Source: Gammaproteobacteria bacterium UBA3498 (lineage in GTDB: Bacteria; Pseudomonadota; Gammaproteobacteria; Pseudomonadales; Pseudohongiellaceae). Taken from it: a DNA stretch of 42,503 bases. Below are positions 1 to 8,840 of the stretch, one piece after another. The stretch's first letter is position 1. Each line of letters begins with the position of its first letter. The translations under genes were made by a program, and so were the position numbers. The notes below the pieces were generated by a model. The model was not told the DNA's origin. It was given only the letters and a program-made list of their open reading frames with translations, and searched no databases. The stretch covers positions 1 through 42,503 of the forward strand of contig DFQD01000003.1 in assembly GCA_002377605.1 (NCBI GenBank). The letters are read 5' to 3'.

Positions 1-432
1 CTTTCGTCAGAACGTTTTGGAATGAAACTCGATGACAGCGTGGCAATAGCACAACGATTGTGTAACGAAGGTAAAATTGATTTTCTCGATATGTCGTTAT
101 GGGATGTATTTAAAGACCCAATCGAAGAAGACAAGCAGGGGAAAAAGCTTCTCTCTTATTTCACAGAAATCGACAGAAAAGATGTGCGTCTCGGAATTGC
201 AGGCAAGATTCGCAACGCTGAAGAAGCTCAACGAGCATTAGAGAGCGGTGTTGATTGGATCATGTTAGGTAGGGCGGCAATCCTACATCATGATTTTCCC
301 AAATTAATGCAAGCAAACTCAGATTTTGAGCCCGCTGAGCTTCCAGTGTCTCGTGAGCATTTGGCGTTGGAGGGCTTGTCAGAAAAGTTCATTGAATATA
401 TGAGTACCTGGAAAGGTTTTGTAGCTGAATAA
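1..432 (+). CDS. NADH:flavin oxidoreductase (Old Yellow Enzyme-like), C-terminal part
   Basis: The frame is open from base 1, so this is the last 143 residues of a gene that begins outside the window; the ATG at 22 is an internal Met. The end of a TIM barrel is visible: a strand ending DFLDMSLWD, a region with LGIAGKIRNAEEAQRAL, and the FMN-phosphate-binding pattern DWIMLGRAAILHHDFP. That matches the last strands of the OYE/2,4-dienoyl-CoA reductase-like family, which use FMN and NAD(P)H to reduce activated double bonds. No C-terminal iron-sulfur or FAD extension follows, so it is the short, OYE-type form. The substrate cannot be read from this fragment. The next gene starts 64 bases downstream. 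Confidence 0.85.
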   Translation, partial: LSSERFGMKLDDSVAIAQRLCNEGKIDFLDMSLWDVFKDPIEEDKQGKKLLSYFTEIDRKDVRLGIAGKIRNAEEAQRALESGVDWIMLGRAAILHHDFPKLMQANSDFEPAELPVSREHLALEGLSEKFIEYMSTWKGFVAE

Positions 433-496
433 AAACAACAATAGGTTTGAATCAGACAAACTCGCGAAAATAAATTACAAAGGCCGCCTAATTACT

Positions 497-2104
497 GTGC
501 GAAAAATAAGAATCACAAACTGCGTACTAGATTGGCATAGATGGTTTCAAAAACTCGTCATGTTGGGTATATATGCTGTTCTCTTTTCTTGCGCGACAAC
601 ATCTACAGACTTCGAAAGGAATCTTCTTGAAATCTCCATAGATGAACTGCAAGTTGCCTATTCAGAAAGAATTATCTCAGCAACGGATGTCGTACGTTAT
701 TATCAACGACGTATTGCAGAGATAGATCCGCAATTAAATTCAGTAATTGAAACTAATCCAGACGCCCTAACAATCGCAGCCGCATTAGATGCGGAACGCG
801 AAATAGGACAAGTACGCTCGCGAATGCATGGTGTTCCGGTTCTATTAAAGGACAACATCGACACTGCTGATGCGATGCTAACCACCGCTGGAAGTCTGGC
901 CCTGATTGATGTGCCAAAACCTACGGAAGATGCTCATGTAGTGCAACAACTGCGGTCCGCCGGAGCAATAATTCTAGGTAAAACGAATCTCAGCGAGTGG
1001 GCCAACTTTCGTTCTACCGACTCTGCCAGTGGTTGGTCTGGAAGGGGCGGACAGGCCCGTAACCCCTATGTATTGGACAGGACACCCTGCGGTTCTAGTT
1101 CTGGTTCTGCGGTGGCGGTAGCGGCTAATCTAACCATGGTGGCAGTTGGAACAGAAACCGATGGCTCGGTGGTTTGTCCTGCTTCTATTAATGGCCTGGT
1201 GGGGATTAAACCGACCTTAGGTGTGGTTTCCCGAAGCGGAATTATTCCAGTTGCACACTCACAGGATACGGCAGGGCCGATGGCCCGAAGTGTTACCGAT
1301 GCAACTATTATGTTGAATGCAATGATCGGTATCGATGCTACTGACAATGCCTCAGTTAGTGCAGGCAGTAGAGCGCTAATTGATTATACCCGCTTCCTAT
1401 CTAGAAACGGATTGCGCGGTAAACGAATTGGCGTAGTGCGCCAGTTGTTTAATGATGATAGCGAGCTTAAGAATTTGTTAAACACGCAACTACAAATTTT
1501 AGAAGAGGGTGGTGCCACCTTGGTCGATGTTGAGTTCGATAACATGGAAGTTATGAGCGATGCAGAATTTGAAGTATTGCTTTATGAATTCAAGAATGAT
1601 CTGAATGCCTATTTACAAAACAGGGGTGGCGAATATCTATCACTTGCAAAACTCATTGAATTTAATAATGACAATTCTGAGGCGGAGATGCCTTTTTTTG
1701 GTCAGGAATTATTCGAGCAGGCCCAGGAGAAAGGTGAGCTTTCAGACGATGTATACAAAGAAGCACTAAGGACTTCCAAGCGACTCTCGCAGGCCGATGG
1801 TATAGATGCTGTAATGACCCGGCACAATCTCGATGCGCTTGTCGCTCCTGGAAATGAAGCAGCCTGGCCTATAGATCATGAAAATGGTGATAATCCTTAT
1901 ACTTACATACCTTCTTCTTCCCTCGCGGCGATTTCCGGTTATCCCAGTATTTCAGTTCCGGCAGGCTTTTTAGAAAATTTGCCAATCGGGCTCCTATTTT
2001 TTGGTGGAGCCTTTGATGAGCCTACATTAATCTCTATTTCCTATGACTATGAACAACGAACTCTGGCAAGAAGGCCACCGAGCTTTCTGCCAACAAATAA
2101 TTAA
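497..2104 (+). CDS. Secreted amidase-signature hydrolase, probable lipoprotein
   Basis: Member of the amidase-signature family (Ser-cisSer-Lys hydrolases of C-N bonds). The triad can be placed by motif: Lys118 in LLKDNID, cis-Ser200 in the CGSSSGS loop, and nucleophile Ser224 in TETDGSVV, with a 24-residue Ser-Ser spacing as in fatty-acid amide hydrolases. The rest (GLVGIKPT, DTAGPMARSV, YPSISVPAGF) is typical, and 535 residues is a normal length for a secreted form. The GTG at 497 gives a charged start, a hydrophobic segment and a lipobox-like LFSC (Cys32), so envelope attachment is likely; the in-frame ATG at 560 lacks a basic n-region. The metallo-beta-lactamase gene starts 13 bases after its stop, suggesting one transcript. 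The amide substrate is unknown. Confidence 0.9.
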   Translation: MRKIRITNCVLDWHRWFQKLVMLGIYAVLFSCATTSTDFERNLLEISIDELQVAYSERIISATDVVRYYQRRIAEIDPQLNSVIETNPDALTIAAALDAEREIGQVRSRMHGVPVLLKDNIDTADAMLTTAGSLALIDVPKPTEDAHVVQQLRSAGAIILGKTNLSEWANFRSTDSASGWSGRGGQARNPYVLDRTPCGSSSGSAVAVAANLTMVAVGTETDGSVVCPASINGLVGIKPTLGVVSRSGIIPVAHSQDTAGPMARSVTDATIMLNAMIGIDATDNASVSAGSRALIDYTRFLSRNGLRGKRIGVVRQLFNDDSELKNLLNTQLQILEEGGATLVDVEFDNMEVMSDAEFEVLLYEFKNDLNAYLQNRGGEYLSLAKLIEFNNDNSEAEMPFFGQELFEQAQEKGELSDDVYKEALRTSKRLSQADGIDAVMTRHNLDALVAPGNEAAWPIDHENGDNPYTYIPSSSLAAISGYPSISVPAGFLENLPIGLLFFGGAFDEPTLISISYDYEQRTLARRPPSFLPTNN

Positions 2105-2117
2105 AGAGAATAAAACC

Positions 2118-2978
2118 ATGAAAAAGAATCTGCTTTATTGTTTTTGTGTTTTGACTTGTTGCCTTATTACTTTTCGCTCATTTGCGCAGCCTGAAGGGTG
2201 GGCGCGTCCGTTTGAAGGATTCCAAATAATCGGCAATCTCTATGGTGTTGGTAGTTACGACTTAAGTGTATTTCTAATCACCACCAATGAAGGTCATATT
2301 CTTATTAACACAGGGCTGGAAGACTCCACTCAAATGATTCGCGACAATATGGAATCCCTAGGGTATCGCATGGAAGACATAAGAATACTCCTTGCCCAGC
2401 AGGCGCATTGGGATCACACTGCGGCGTTAGCTGAAATCAAAGAAATATCGGGTGCGGAAATGTGGGCAACGGTTGGGGATGCGCGAGTATTAGAAGATGG
2501 TGGCTTTAGCGATCCTCATTTTGGTGGTGAAGAAAGTTTTCGATCTATCGACGTCGACAAAATAATTCGTGATGGCGAAGTGATTCGACTCGGTGATCTG
2601 GAATTAACGGTTTATCACCATCCAGGCCATACCGAAGGTAGCTCCAGCTATTCAATGGTGGTTAATGAGAACGGCAGAGATTACAACGTGCTAGTCGCTA
2701 ACATGGGAACCATTAATGCTGGTAAGCAATTAACGGTTGAGCCAACTTATCCGGGAGTTGCGGAAGATTTTCTCAACACCTATAGAAGACAAAAAGCGAT
2801 GGATGTTGACGTTTGGGTAGCCGCTCACAATAGTCAGTACAACATGCATGAGAAATATCGTTCCGGTCAGGCTTATGATCCAGGCACTTTTGTGGATCCC
2901 ACTGGGTTTGTTCGAGCAATCGAGCAACTCGAGCAGCGCTACGAAGGTTATGTTGCTGCGGAGCAATCAAGAAATTAA
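2118..2978 (+). CDS. Subclass B3-like metallo-beta-lactamase, Gln-variant zinc site
   Basis: Periplasmic MBL-fold hydrolase of 286 residues with a signal peptide ending SFAQ (about 24). I chose ATG 2118 because it has AAAGAGA eight bases upstream and begins a proper signal peptide; the longer frame from 2043 would add 25 residues inside the amidase gene. Zinc motifs follow subclass B3: Gln95-x-His97-x-Asp99-His100, His171 in HHPGHTEGS, and His237 in VAAHNSQYNMHEKY. Gln instead of His at the first ligand, and Met196 (ANMGTINAG) at the position B3 numbering calls 221, are the two substitutions known from the GOB enzymes. The family hydrolyses beta-lactams including carbapenems, but environmental relatives may have other substrates. 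The stop overlaps the stop of the opposing MFS gene. Confidence 0.87.
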   Translation: MKKNLLYCFCVLTCCLITFRSFAQPEGWARPFEGFQIIGNLYGVGSYDLSVFLITTNEGHILINTGLEDSTQMIRDNMESLGYRMEDIRILLAQQAHWDHTAALAEIKEISGAEMWATVGDARVLEDGGFSDPHFGGEESFRSIDVDKIIRDGEVIRLGDLELTVYHHPGHTEGSSSYSMVVNENGRDYNVLVANMGTINAGKQLTVEPTYPGVAEDFLNTYRRQKAMDVDVWVAAHNSQYNMHEKYRSGQAYDPGTFVDPTGFVRAIEQLEQRYEGYVAAEQSRN

Positions 2979-4192
2979 TTCGTAGCTTTTGATAGTTTGT
3001 TGTTTATAGAGTGGTCGAGATTGCGTAAAGTTTTGCTGGCTAGGTAGAACATGATTACTGTCACCATTAACAAAACTGTCGCTGCAAGAATAGTATTTGC
3101 GGCGCCGAAGTTATCTGCAGCAATGGCCAGTGGGAAAACGCCAATAGGTGTAAGCCCAAAAGATAGCATCATAAAACTGCTCATTCTTCCCCGTACGCTA
3201 TCATCAACTAAAAGTTGTATCGCGGTATTGTTTACTGTCTGGCTGGCGCTTGCACATACGTTTGCGATGAGCAATGGCAACAATGCGAGATAGAAATTTT
3301 CTGTTTGAGTGAAAATGGCAAGAAAAATTCCAAACGCAAAGGTGCTACTGATCATAAGATTGAGCCGGCTAGCATTATCATCTCTTTGAGCGATCCATAC
3401 TGCGCCAAGCATGCCACCCAATCCCATGGTCGCCATTAAAATTCCCATACCAGTCTCTTCTACTTGCCAAGCTTCTTCTGCCAGCACAACCAAAATATTT
3501 TGAAACGGCATTACCAGAAACATCGGTACCAAACCGAACAATAAGCAGATTAGCACTGGTCGATGTTCGAGAATGTATTTAAATCCATAACCAATGTCTG
3601 CAAGCAGTGGTTTTTTTTCAGTATTTCTTTCATTGGAATAATTTTTTTCTATTCCAAACATAAAGGTGATAGCGCAAAGATAGAGTGTTATAGAAAGAAG
3701 ATAGGCAGCACCAAAATCGTATTGGGCGATTATCACTCCCATCGCTGCTGGTCCGAGAATTCTGTTCAGGTTCATAGAACCAGCTTGGTATGCCATGGCT
3801 CTTTGCAAACGCAGTGGGCCTACTACTTTCATCGTAATTGCCATACGCGCTGGCATAATAAAAGGAAAAGCACAGCCAGCAATGAATGCGGTACACAGCA
3901 TGTGCCAGAATTCGAGCCGCCCCGTTATGAGTAGCACAAGGATGAATAATTCATTGGCGACAATGAAGCTCTGACCAAAAATTATTAGACTGCGACGCTC
4001 AACTCGATCAGTAATTGCTCCACCGAACAACGAGGCGATTACGAGAGGAATTGCCACAACAAGATTGATATAAGCGAGAGCGGTTGCTTCTCCGGTTAGT
4101 TCCCAAGCTAACAGCGAGCGAGTGAGCATTTGCCCCTGCATGGAAAAGAAAAATGCGAAATTACCCAAAAAAAGCCAGCGAAACTGAGGCAA
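2975..4192 (-). CDS. MFS transporter (MFS_3 / enterobactin-exporter-like)
   Basis: A 405-residue inner-membrane permease with about 12 hydrophobic helices. The first starts at FRWLFLGNFAFFF, the MFS loop 2-3 motif appears as GGAITDRVERR, and a long cytoplasmic stretch with charged residues lies near 185-200 between the halves. It belongs to the drug/siderophore exporter type of the major facilitator superfamily. The start is a TTG at 4192; I translated upstream and found no in-frame ATG or GTG for about 150 bases although the frame stays open, so the true start may be a rarer codon and the protein up to about 30 residues longer. Its last four bases are shared with the convergent metallo-beta-lactamase gene. 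The exported compound is unknown. Confidence 0.85.
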   Translation of the reverse strand: MPQFRWLFLGNFAFFFSMQGQMLTRSLLAWELTGEATALAYINLVVAIPLVIASLFGGAITDRVERRSLIIFGQSFIVANELFILVLLITGRLEFWHMLCTAFIAGCAFPFIMPARMAITMKVVGPLRLQRAMAYQAGSMNLNRILGPAAMGVIIAQYDFGAAYLLSITLYLCAITFMFGIEKNYSNERNTEKKPLLADIGYGFKYILEHRPVLICLLFGLVPMFLVMPFQNILVVLAEEAWQVEETGMGILMATMGLGGMLGAVWIAQRDDNASRLNLMISSTFAFGIFLAIFTQTENFYLALLPLLIANVCASASQTVNNTAIQLLVDDSVRGRMSSFMMLSFGLTPIGVFPLAIAADNFGAANTILAATVLLMVTVIMFYLASKTLRNLDHSINNKLSKATN

Positions 4193-4387
4193 AGAGAAGA
4201 CTTCTATAGCGCTTTGGTTAACTTGCCCTGCGGCAGATGATTCAGTTCCCAGAATAGAAATGCTATTGCCCCGCCAAAAAAATAATGAAGAGTACCACTG
4301 ATTACTTTCTGGGTAAGCAAAAAGCTCTCTTGCATTTAAAGCATAGATCGTGAAATTATCAGCGGATAATAATAAAGAGATAATGTT

Positions 4388-5659
4388 TTGTTATACGCTC
4401 AAGCTGTTCTTGGCATTTTTGTGTTTATTTCTCTGGCAGTATTGCTCAGTGAGAACAGAAAAATTCCTCATTGGCAACTAATAGCTGTTGGATTAGGTTT
4501 GCAATTTGTTTTTGCCTTCATAGTTTTTCAATTCAACCTGCTGCAACAGATATTAAATGCGATCAACAGTGGAGTGTCAGCAATTGTTGAAGCAACTGAA
4601 GCAGGCACTCTGTTTATATTCGGCTACTTAGGCGGCGATCCGACCAATGTGGCTTACCCCTTTGAAGTGGGTGATCCCGGCGCGACGATAATTCTTGCGT
4701 TTAGAATTTTGCCATTGATTCTTATTTTTACTGTGCTTTCTGCAATTCTATGGCATTACCGAATTCTACCAGTAGTCGTGAGAGGGTTTGCCTTTGTATT
4801 GCGACAAAGTCTCGGAGTAGGGGGAGCGGTAGGTTTAAGTGCTGCAGCAAACATCTTTATTGGTATGGTCGAGTCGCCCGCACTTATCAGGCCTTATATC
4901 AAAGCTTTAACGCGCAGCGAGTTATTTATCGTTATGTCGGTTGGTATGGCGACAATTGCTGGTACGGTTATGGTGCTATATTCGGTAATTCTAGAACCAT
5001 TAATCGGTAACGCTTTAGGTCATATCTTAACTGCCTCCGTTATTAGTGCGCCGGCAGCAATTATGCTGGCGCTTATCATGGTGCCAGCAACCAGCTCCGA
5101 TTCCGCGGATGACATCGCTGTCGATTCAAGGGATTTTGGACCTAAATATCACAATGTTATGGATGCCATCGCCAGGGGCACGAGCGATGGTGTTGCATTG
5201 ATGGTTAATGTAGGCGCTATGCTCTTAGTATTAGTCGCACTGGTGGCTCTTCTAAATAGTGCGCTATCTGTAATACCGATGTCTGGTAACGAACCCCTAA
5301 CTCTACAAAGATTATTTGGCTATATTTTCGCTCCCCTCGTTTGGTTTATGGGGGTGCCATGGTCCGAAGCACAGACTGCAGGATCATTGATGGGTATTAA
5401 AACTGCTCTGAATGAGTTATTGGCTTTTATGGCAATGGCAGAGCTTCCTGCAGGGGCTCTTTCCGAAAAGTCGCAGATCATCATGACTTATGCAATTTGC
5501 GGCTTCGCGAATTTTGGCAGTTTAGGAATTATGATTGCCGGCTTAAGTGGCATGTGCAGAGAAAGAGCTCAGGAGATTGTTTCACTTGCACCAAAATCTA
5601 TTCTTTCGGGAACTCTAGCAACTTGTTTGACTGGCGCAATAGCAGGACTATTATATTGA
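4388..5659 (+). CDS. Concentrative nucleoside transporter family protein (NupC-like)
   Basis: A 423-residue inner-membrane protein of the CNT family, which imports nucleosides with protons or sodium. The N-terminal helices, the gate region LFIFGYLGG, the segment AFRILPLILIFTVLSAIL, then VGGAVGLSAAANIFIGMVESPALIRPYI and the C-terminal CGFANFGSLGIMIAG follow the family order (Nucleos_tra2_N, gate, Nucleos_tra2_C). The start is TTG 4388: a stop lies five codons upstream in frame, AAAGAGA at 4374-4380 sits seven bases before it, and the nearby ATG at 4383 is out of frame. It is transcribed divergently from the MFS gene with 195 bases between, and stands alone. Confidence 0.92.
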   Translation: MLYAQAVLGIFVFISLAVLLSENRKIPHWQLIAVGLGLQFVFAFIVFQFNLLQQILNAINSGVSAIVEATEAGTLFIFGYLGGDPTNVAYPFEVGDPGATIILAFRILPLILIFTVLSAILWHYRILPVVVRGFAFVLRQSLGVGGAVGLSAAANIFIGMVESPALIRPYIKALTRSELFIVMSVGMATIAGTVMVLYSVILEPLIGNALGHILTASVISAPAAIMLALIMVPATSSDSADDIAVDSRDFGPKYHNVMDAIARGTSDGVALMVNVGAMLLVLVALVALLNSALSVIPMSGNEPLTLQRLFGYIFAPLVWFMGVPWSEAQTAGSLMGIKTALNELLAFMAMAELPAGALSEKSQIIMTYAICGFANFGSLGIMIAGLSGMCRERAQEIVSLAPKSILSGTLATCLTGAIAGLLY

Positions 5660-5796
5660 GCGGTACTAATTAGCTTGTTAAAAATAAGAGATCCTGCCTA
5701 AAAGATCCAAGCAGCTCTGATTTAAAAAGGTTTATGGAATAAGCGAATCCAGGTTATTTAATTCAGCACAAATAGAAAGCTCTAGGCAGAGTGACT

Positions 5797-7473
5797 CTAT
5801 TGGCGGGCTGAGCTGGAGGTGTCTCGGATCGCTTTAAACTCATTCCCTTCAAACCATTCGGGGAAATCGGAGGAATTGGCGAGCCGGGTGGCAATTTCGA
5901 AGTACATTCGGATGTCTTCGGCAGCTCCACTTAAATCCCAGTTTGGATCGTATTCGTCACCCGGAGCATGGTAGCGATTATCGGTGTATTCCTGTGCCTG
6001 GGCTGCACCCCATTCTCTGCCATTATCGACACTATCCTCTCCCGATTCCGCATAAAGTGCAGGAATACCAACTTTAGCAAAATTAAAATGGTCTGATCGG
6101 TAGTAATAACCCCGTTCCGGATTTGGTTCCGCAGTTACGTAACGGTCCTGTGAAGAAGCCGCATCTTCTAGATAGGTTTCGAGTTCACTGCTACTTGCAC
6201 CCACCACTACAACATCGCGCATACGTCCAAAGGTATTCAAGTTATCCATATTAATATTGGCTACAGTAGTTTCAATTGGATAGCTGGGATTCTCTGCGTA
6301 CCATTGTGATCCTAGTAATCCTGATTCTTCGGCAGTTACGGCAAGAAATACAATTGTTCTCTCTGGTTGTTCTTGTTGCATATGCATATCAGCAAGAATC
6401 AACAGTCCGGCGGTTCCAGTGGCGTTGTCAGCCGCACCGTTGTAGATGTTGTCACCTTCGACTTCAGGATTGATACCTAGGTGATCCCAGTGTGCGGTAT
6501 AGATAATCGTCTCATCTGGACGTTCTGAGCCTGGAATTGCTGCAATAACATTCTGAGAGGTTGATGTTCTTACGCTGTTCTCAATGCTCACACTCGCCTG
6601 GATATCTCCAAGAGGCACAGCTTCGAATCCAGGTTGTGCTGCCGCTGCTTTAAGCTCTTGATAGTTCAGTCCTGCGCCTTCAAAAATTGCTTCGGCTGAA
6701 TCCAGAGTTAACCAGCCTTCAATCTCGTTGAGATCTCCATTTAGGTTCTCTGATTCCAAACCAATTTGAGGGCCTGACCAACTACTGCTTACTACTTCCC
6801 AACCATAACCTGCTGGCCCAGTTTCATGCACGATTAATGCTGCGGCTGCTCCTTGTCTTGCTGCTTCTTCATATTTATAAGTCCAACGACCGTAGTAGGT
6901 CATAGCATTGCCATTAAAAAGACCTTCATCTTGTGTGGCATAACCGGGATCATTAACTAATATGATGACAGTCTTGTCGGTAACATCTACAGATGCATAG
7001 TCGTTCCAGTTGCGTTCTGGGGCGACAATACCGTAGCCAACAAAAACAACTTCGCTTCCCTGAACAGTTACATAAGGAATTTGTTGCTGAGTTCCGACCA
7101 TCATTTCTTCGCCATAATTAAAGGAAGCCTCGTAGTCGCTACCTTGCAGATAAAGGATGGCGTCGCTAGCAGTAGTTAGCTCTGTCACTGCAACCGATTG
7201 AAAATAGGAATCGCCGTTTCCTGGGCCTGCTCCCAAAGCTGTAAATTTGTCCCGTAAATAGTTAATTGTTAACTCTTCTCCGGCAGTTGCTGGTGCTCGA
7301 CCCCCATATTCGTCTGAAGCCAATATGGAAATGTGCTCATGTAGTGCATCTTCAATGCTGGTAGCACTGCTATTGTTAGAGTTGTTCGTGGAGTTGACAA
7401 TGCTTTCATTAGAGGGATCGCCGCAGCTTAAAAGTAACAAGCTACTGGCCAAAGATAGAATAAAATTGCGCAT
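5797..7473 (-). CDS. M28 family metallo-aminopeptidase, lipoprotein
   Basis: A 558-residue secreted zinc peptidase that should release N-terminal residues from peptides outside the cytoplasm. The N-terminus is a lipoprotein signal with LLSC (Cys17) and a Ser/Asn-rich linker. A PA-domain insert (about 135-290, from YVTVQGSEVVFVGYGIV) lies between the N-terminal part and the peptidase core. The co-catalytic zinc site is complete: His328 (TAHWDH), Asp349 (GAADNATG), general base Glu382 and ligand Glu383 (TAEESGLLGS), Asp410 (NINMDN), His502 (RYHAPGD). It is single, convergent with the nucleoside transporter, and its start lies 147 bases after the end of the sigma-factor operon, which runs the same way. 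Confidence 0.93.
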   Translation of the reverse strand: MRNFILSLASSLLLLSCGDPSNESIVNSTNNSNNSSATSIEDALHEHISILASDEYGGRAPATAGEELTINYLRDKFTALGAGPGNGDSYFQSVAVTELTTASDAILYLQGSDYEASFNYGEEMMVGTQQQIPYVTVQGSEVVFVGYGIVAPERNWNDYASVDVTDKTVIILVNDPGYATQDEGLFNGNAMTYYGRWTYKYEEAARQGAAAALIVHETGPAGYGWEVVSSSWSGPQIGLESENLNGDLNEIEGWLTLDSAEAIFEGAGLNYQELKAAAAQPGFEAVPLGDIQASVSIENSVRTSTSQNVIAAIPGSERPDETIIYTAHWDHLGINPEVEGDNIYNGAADNATGTAGLLILADMHMQQEQPERTIVFLAVTAEESGLLGSQWYAENPSYPIETTVANINMDNLNTFGRMRDVVVVGASSSELETYLEDAASSQDRYVTAEPNPERGYYYRSDHFNFAKVGIPALYAESGEDSVDNGREWGAAQAQEYTDNRYHAPGDEYDPNWDLSGAAEDIRMYFEIATRLANSSDFPEWFEGNEFKAIRDTSSSARQ

Positions 7474-7620
7474 CTTCTGTATCCTTAAAAACAGAATAAA
7501 TCTTGCGGTTTTCTGGAAGGAGGAGCATATACGGGATGCCGCGAAAGTGTCCAGCCTAACTAGGATTTAGATAAGGATAGTTATGATGTTGCCCCGATCG
7601 CTGGCGAGATACTGCCTAGC

Positions 7621-7851
7621 TTATTGATCAAGATATTGAAAACGTTGAATCTTCTTACCATCGATTTCGAAGGTTTCGAAGAACATTTCGATGGGTCTTA
7701 CCCACAGTCCAAACTCACCATAGAGGGCGCGATAAAGCACAAGCGGCTCCTGTGTTTCGCTATGGTGGACAATGTCGATCAGCTCGTATTCTTTGTCTTT
7801 GTAATGGCGATATTTGCCGCGGGGAATGTCAGCAAATTTACTCTTATCCAT
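7621..7851 (-). CDS. DUF1653 domain protein
   Basis: A 76-residue soluble protein matching the DUF1653 pattern throughout: GKYRHYKDKEYELIDIVHHSET, EPLVLYRALYGE, LWVRPIEMFFE and the ending KIQRFQYL. The family is small, cytoplasmic and without an established function. Its ATG overlaps the stop of the preceding Spy-like gene (TAATG), so it is translationally coupled and is the last gene of the ECF-sigma operon. Nothing in the sequence links it to metal or envelope stress beyond this position. Confidence 0.9.
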   Translation of the reverse strand: MDKSKFADIPRGKYRHYKDKEYELIDIVHHSETQEPLVLYRALYGEFGLWVRPIEMFFETFEIDGKKIQRFQYLDQ

Positions 7852-8369
7852 TAGAAATCTCGCGGTGGAGGAGGTCTGCGTACTCCGGGGTCGAATCCCG
7901 GGCCGAAGCGTCCACGCCTGGCATTGCGATCGCCACGGGGCCCTCGGCGTTGAGTAAATTCTTGCGCTACACGTCGTTCTTCATCTGTTAACTCAGAAAA
8001 CAAAGCAATGGATTGCTCGTGCGATAATTCCTGGTAACGATTACTAGCATTTCGTAACTCTAGAAACGCTGCTCGTAATTCTTCAGCCTTAAAATCATCG
8101 CTACGCATTAATTCATAAACAAGGCGTGTGGTTTGAAACATCTCATCACGAATAGGCAGCATTTCTTCGTTACTAGCATCAAGGATTGGAGCTAGTTCTG
8201 TCTGTCGTTCTTCGCTTAGGTCGCGTACCGCCCAGCCAATATTCGGTGGAAATGGTCTCAATGGTGCATCACGAAATGCAGATATACGATAAGAAATGCC
8301 ACCAATAAAGACGAGGTTTATTGCTAGCGAGATAATTAGGATTACTAGAATAAGTTTGCCCCTATTCAT
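7851..8369 (-). CDS. Spy/CpxP-like periplasmic metal-sensor family protein
   Basis: A 172-residue protein with an N-terminal membrane anchor (about 5-26, LILVILIISLAINLVFIGG) and a periplasmic helical domain. The pattern LSEERQTELAPIL ... REEM-like repeats ... LTDEERRVAQEF is that of the Metal_resist/CpxP-Spy superfamily, whose members bind metals or unfolded proteins in the periplasm. The C-terminal 35 residues are an Arg/Gly/Pro-rich tail (RRGPRGDRNARRGRFGPGF), probably disordered. It starts on the stop codon of the putative anti-sigma gene (TGATG) and its own stop overlaps the next start, so all three are coupled. It may sense envelope conditions or help regulate the sigma factor; that is inference. 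Confidence 0.75.
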   Translation of the reverse strand: MNRGKLILVILIISLAINLVFIGGISYRISAFRDAPLRPFPPNIGWAVRDLSEERQTELAPILDASNEEMLPIRDEMFQTTRLVYELMRSDDFKAEELRAAFLELRNASNRYQELSHEQSIALFSELTDEERRVAQEFTQRRGPRGDRNARRGRFGPGFDPGVRRPPPPRDF

Positions 8370-8818
8370 CAGACTTCGCTCTCTGATATATCGGTCAAGG
8401 CGATCATTGCTAATTCATCTTCCCAATAATCATATTCATCAACTTCGGATGAAATACCAAAGCTATAGTAATTACCTAAAACGATTCCAAACACCAATGG
8501 TAAACAAGCCGCAATAGCTGAGCGCCACAGATTGGCGCCGAATTTTTCTGTTGGTACTAGCCAAGAAATCAACTTAACGGTCAATGATTGTTGCCGAAGT
8601 GGTAATGCTTGATTCAATACTCTAGTTTCTAATCCGGGAAAATCTGGAATCGCGATTTTGTCCAGACTCTGTTCGAGCTGAGAGTACTCGCTAAGAAGTG
8701 CGCGCACAGATTGGTTTTTTGATAGAAAGGCCTCTAGATCTTCTCTCAGATTCTCCGGCCACCTAGCAGAATCTGCACCGTAGACTTCGATTACCTGTAA
8801 AAAGTTTTCAAGTTTCAT
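8369..8818 (-). CDS. Putative anti-sigma factor, one-pass membrane protein
   Basis: A 149-residue protein with a cytoplasmic N-terminal domain (LQVIEVYGADSARWPENLREDLEAFL), one membrane span (about 98-118) and a short acidic C-terminal part. The YGADxARWPE opening is familiar from small membrane proteins encoded right after ECF sigma genes next to Spy-like proteins, and the topology suits an anti-sigma factor. No zinc-binding HxxxCxxC motif is present. It starts 22 bases after the sigma stop and overlaps the Spy-like gene by TGATG. The role is inferred from position and topology. Confidence 0.6.
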   Translation of the reverse strand: MKLENFLQVIEVYGADSARWPENLREDLEAFLSKNQSVRALLSEYSQLEQSLDKIAIPDFPGLETRVLNQALPLRQQSLTVKLISWLVPTEKFGANLWRSAIAACLPLVFGIVLGNYYSFGISSEVDEYDYWEDELAMIALTDISESEV

Positions 8819-8840
8819 GATTTCAGTTTATTCATATTGT

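Noticed and set aside
1066..1347. Long open frame on the minus strand inside the amidase gene
   Set aside because: Composition is that of an antisense shadow; the plus-strand protein has all catalytic motifs. The same reasoning removes the many 60-120-codon frames antisense to other genes.
2043..2117. 25-residue extension at the start of the metallo-beta-lactamase
   Set aside because: It would lie within the amidase gene and precede the signal peptide; ATG 2118 has its own ribosome-binding site.
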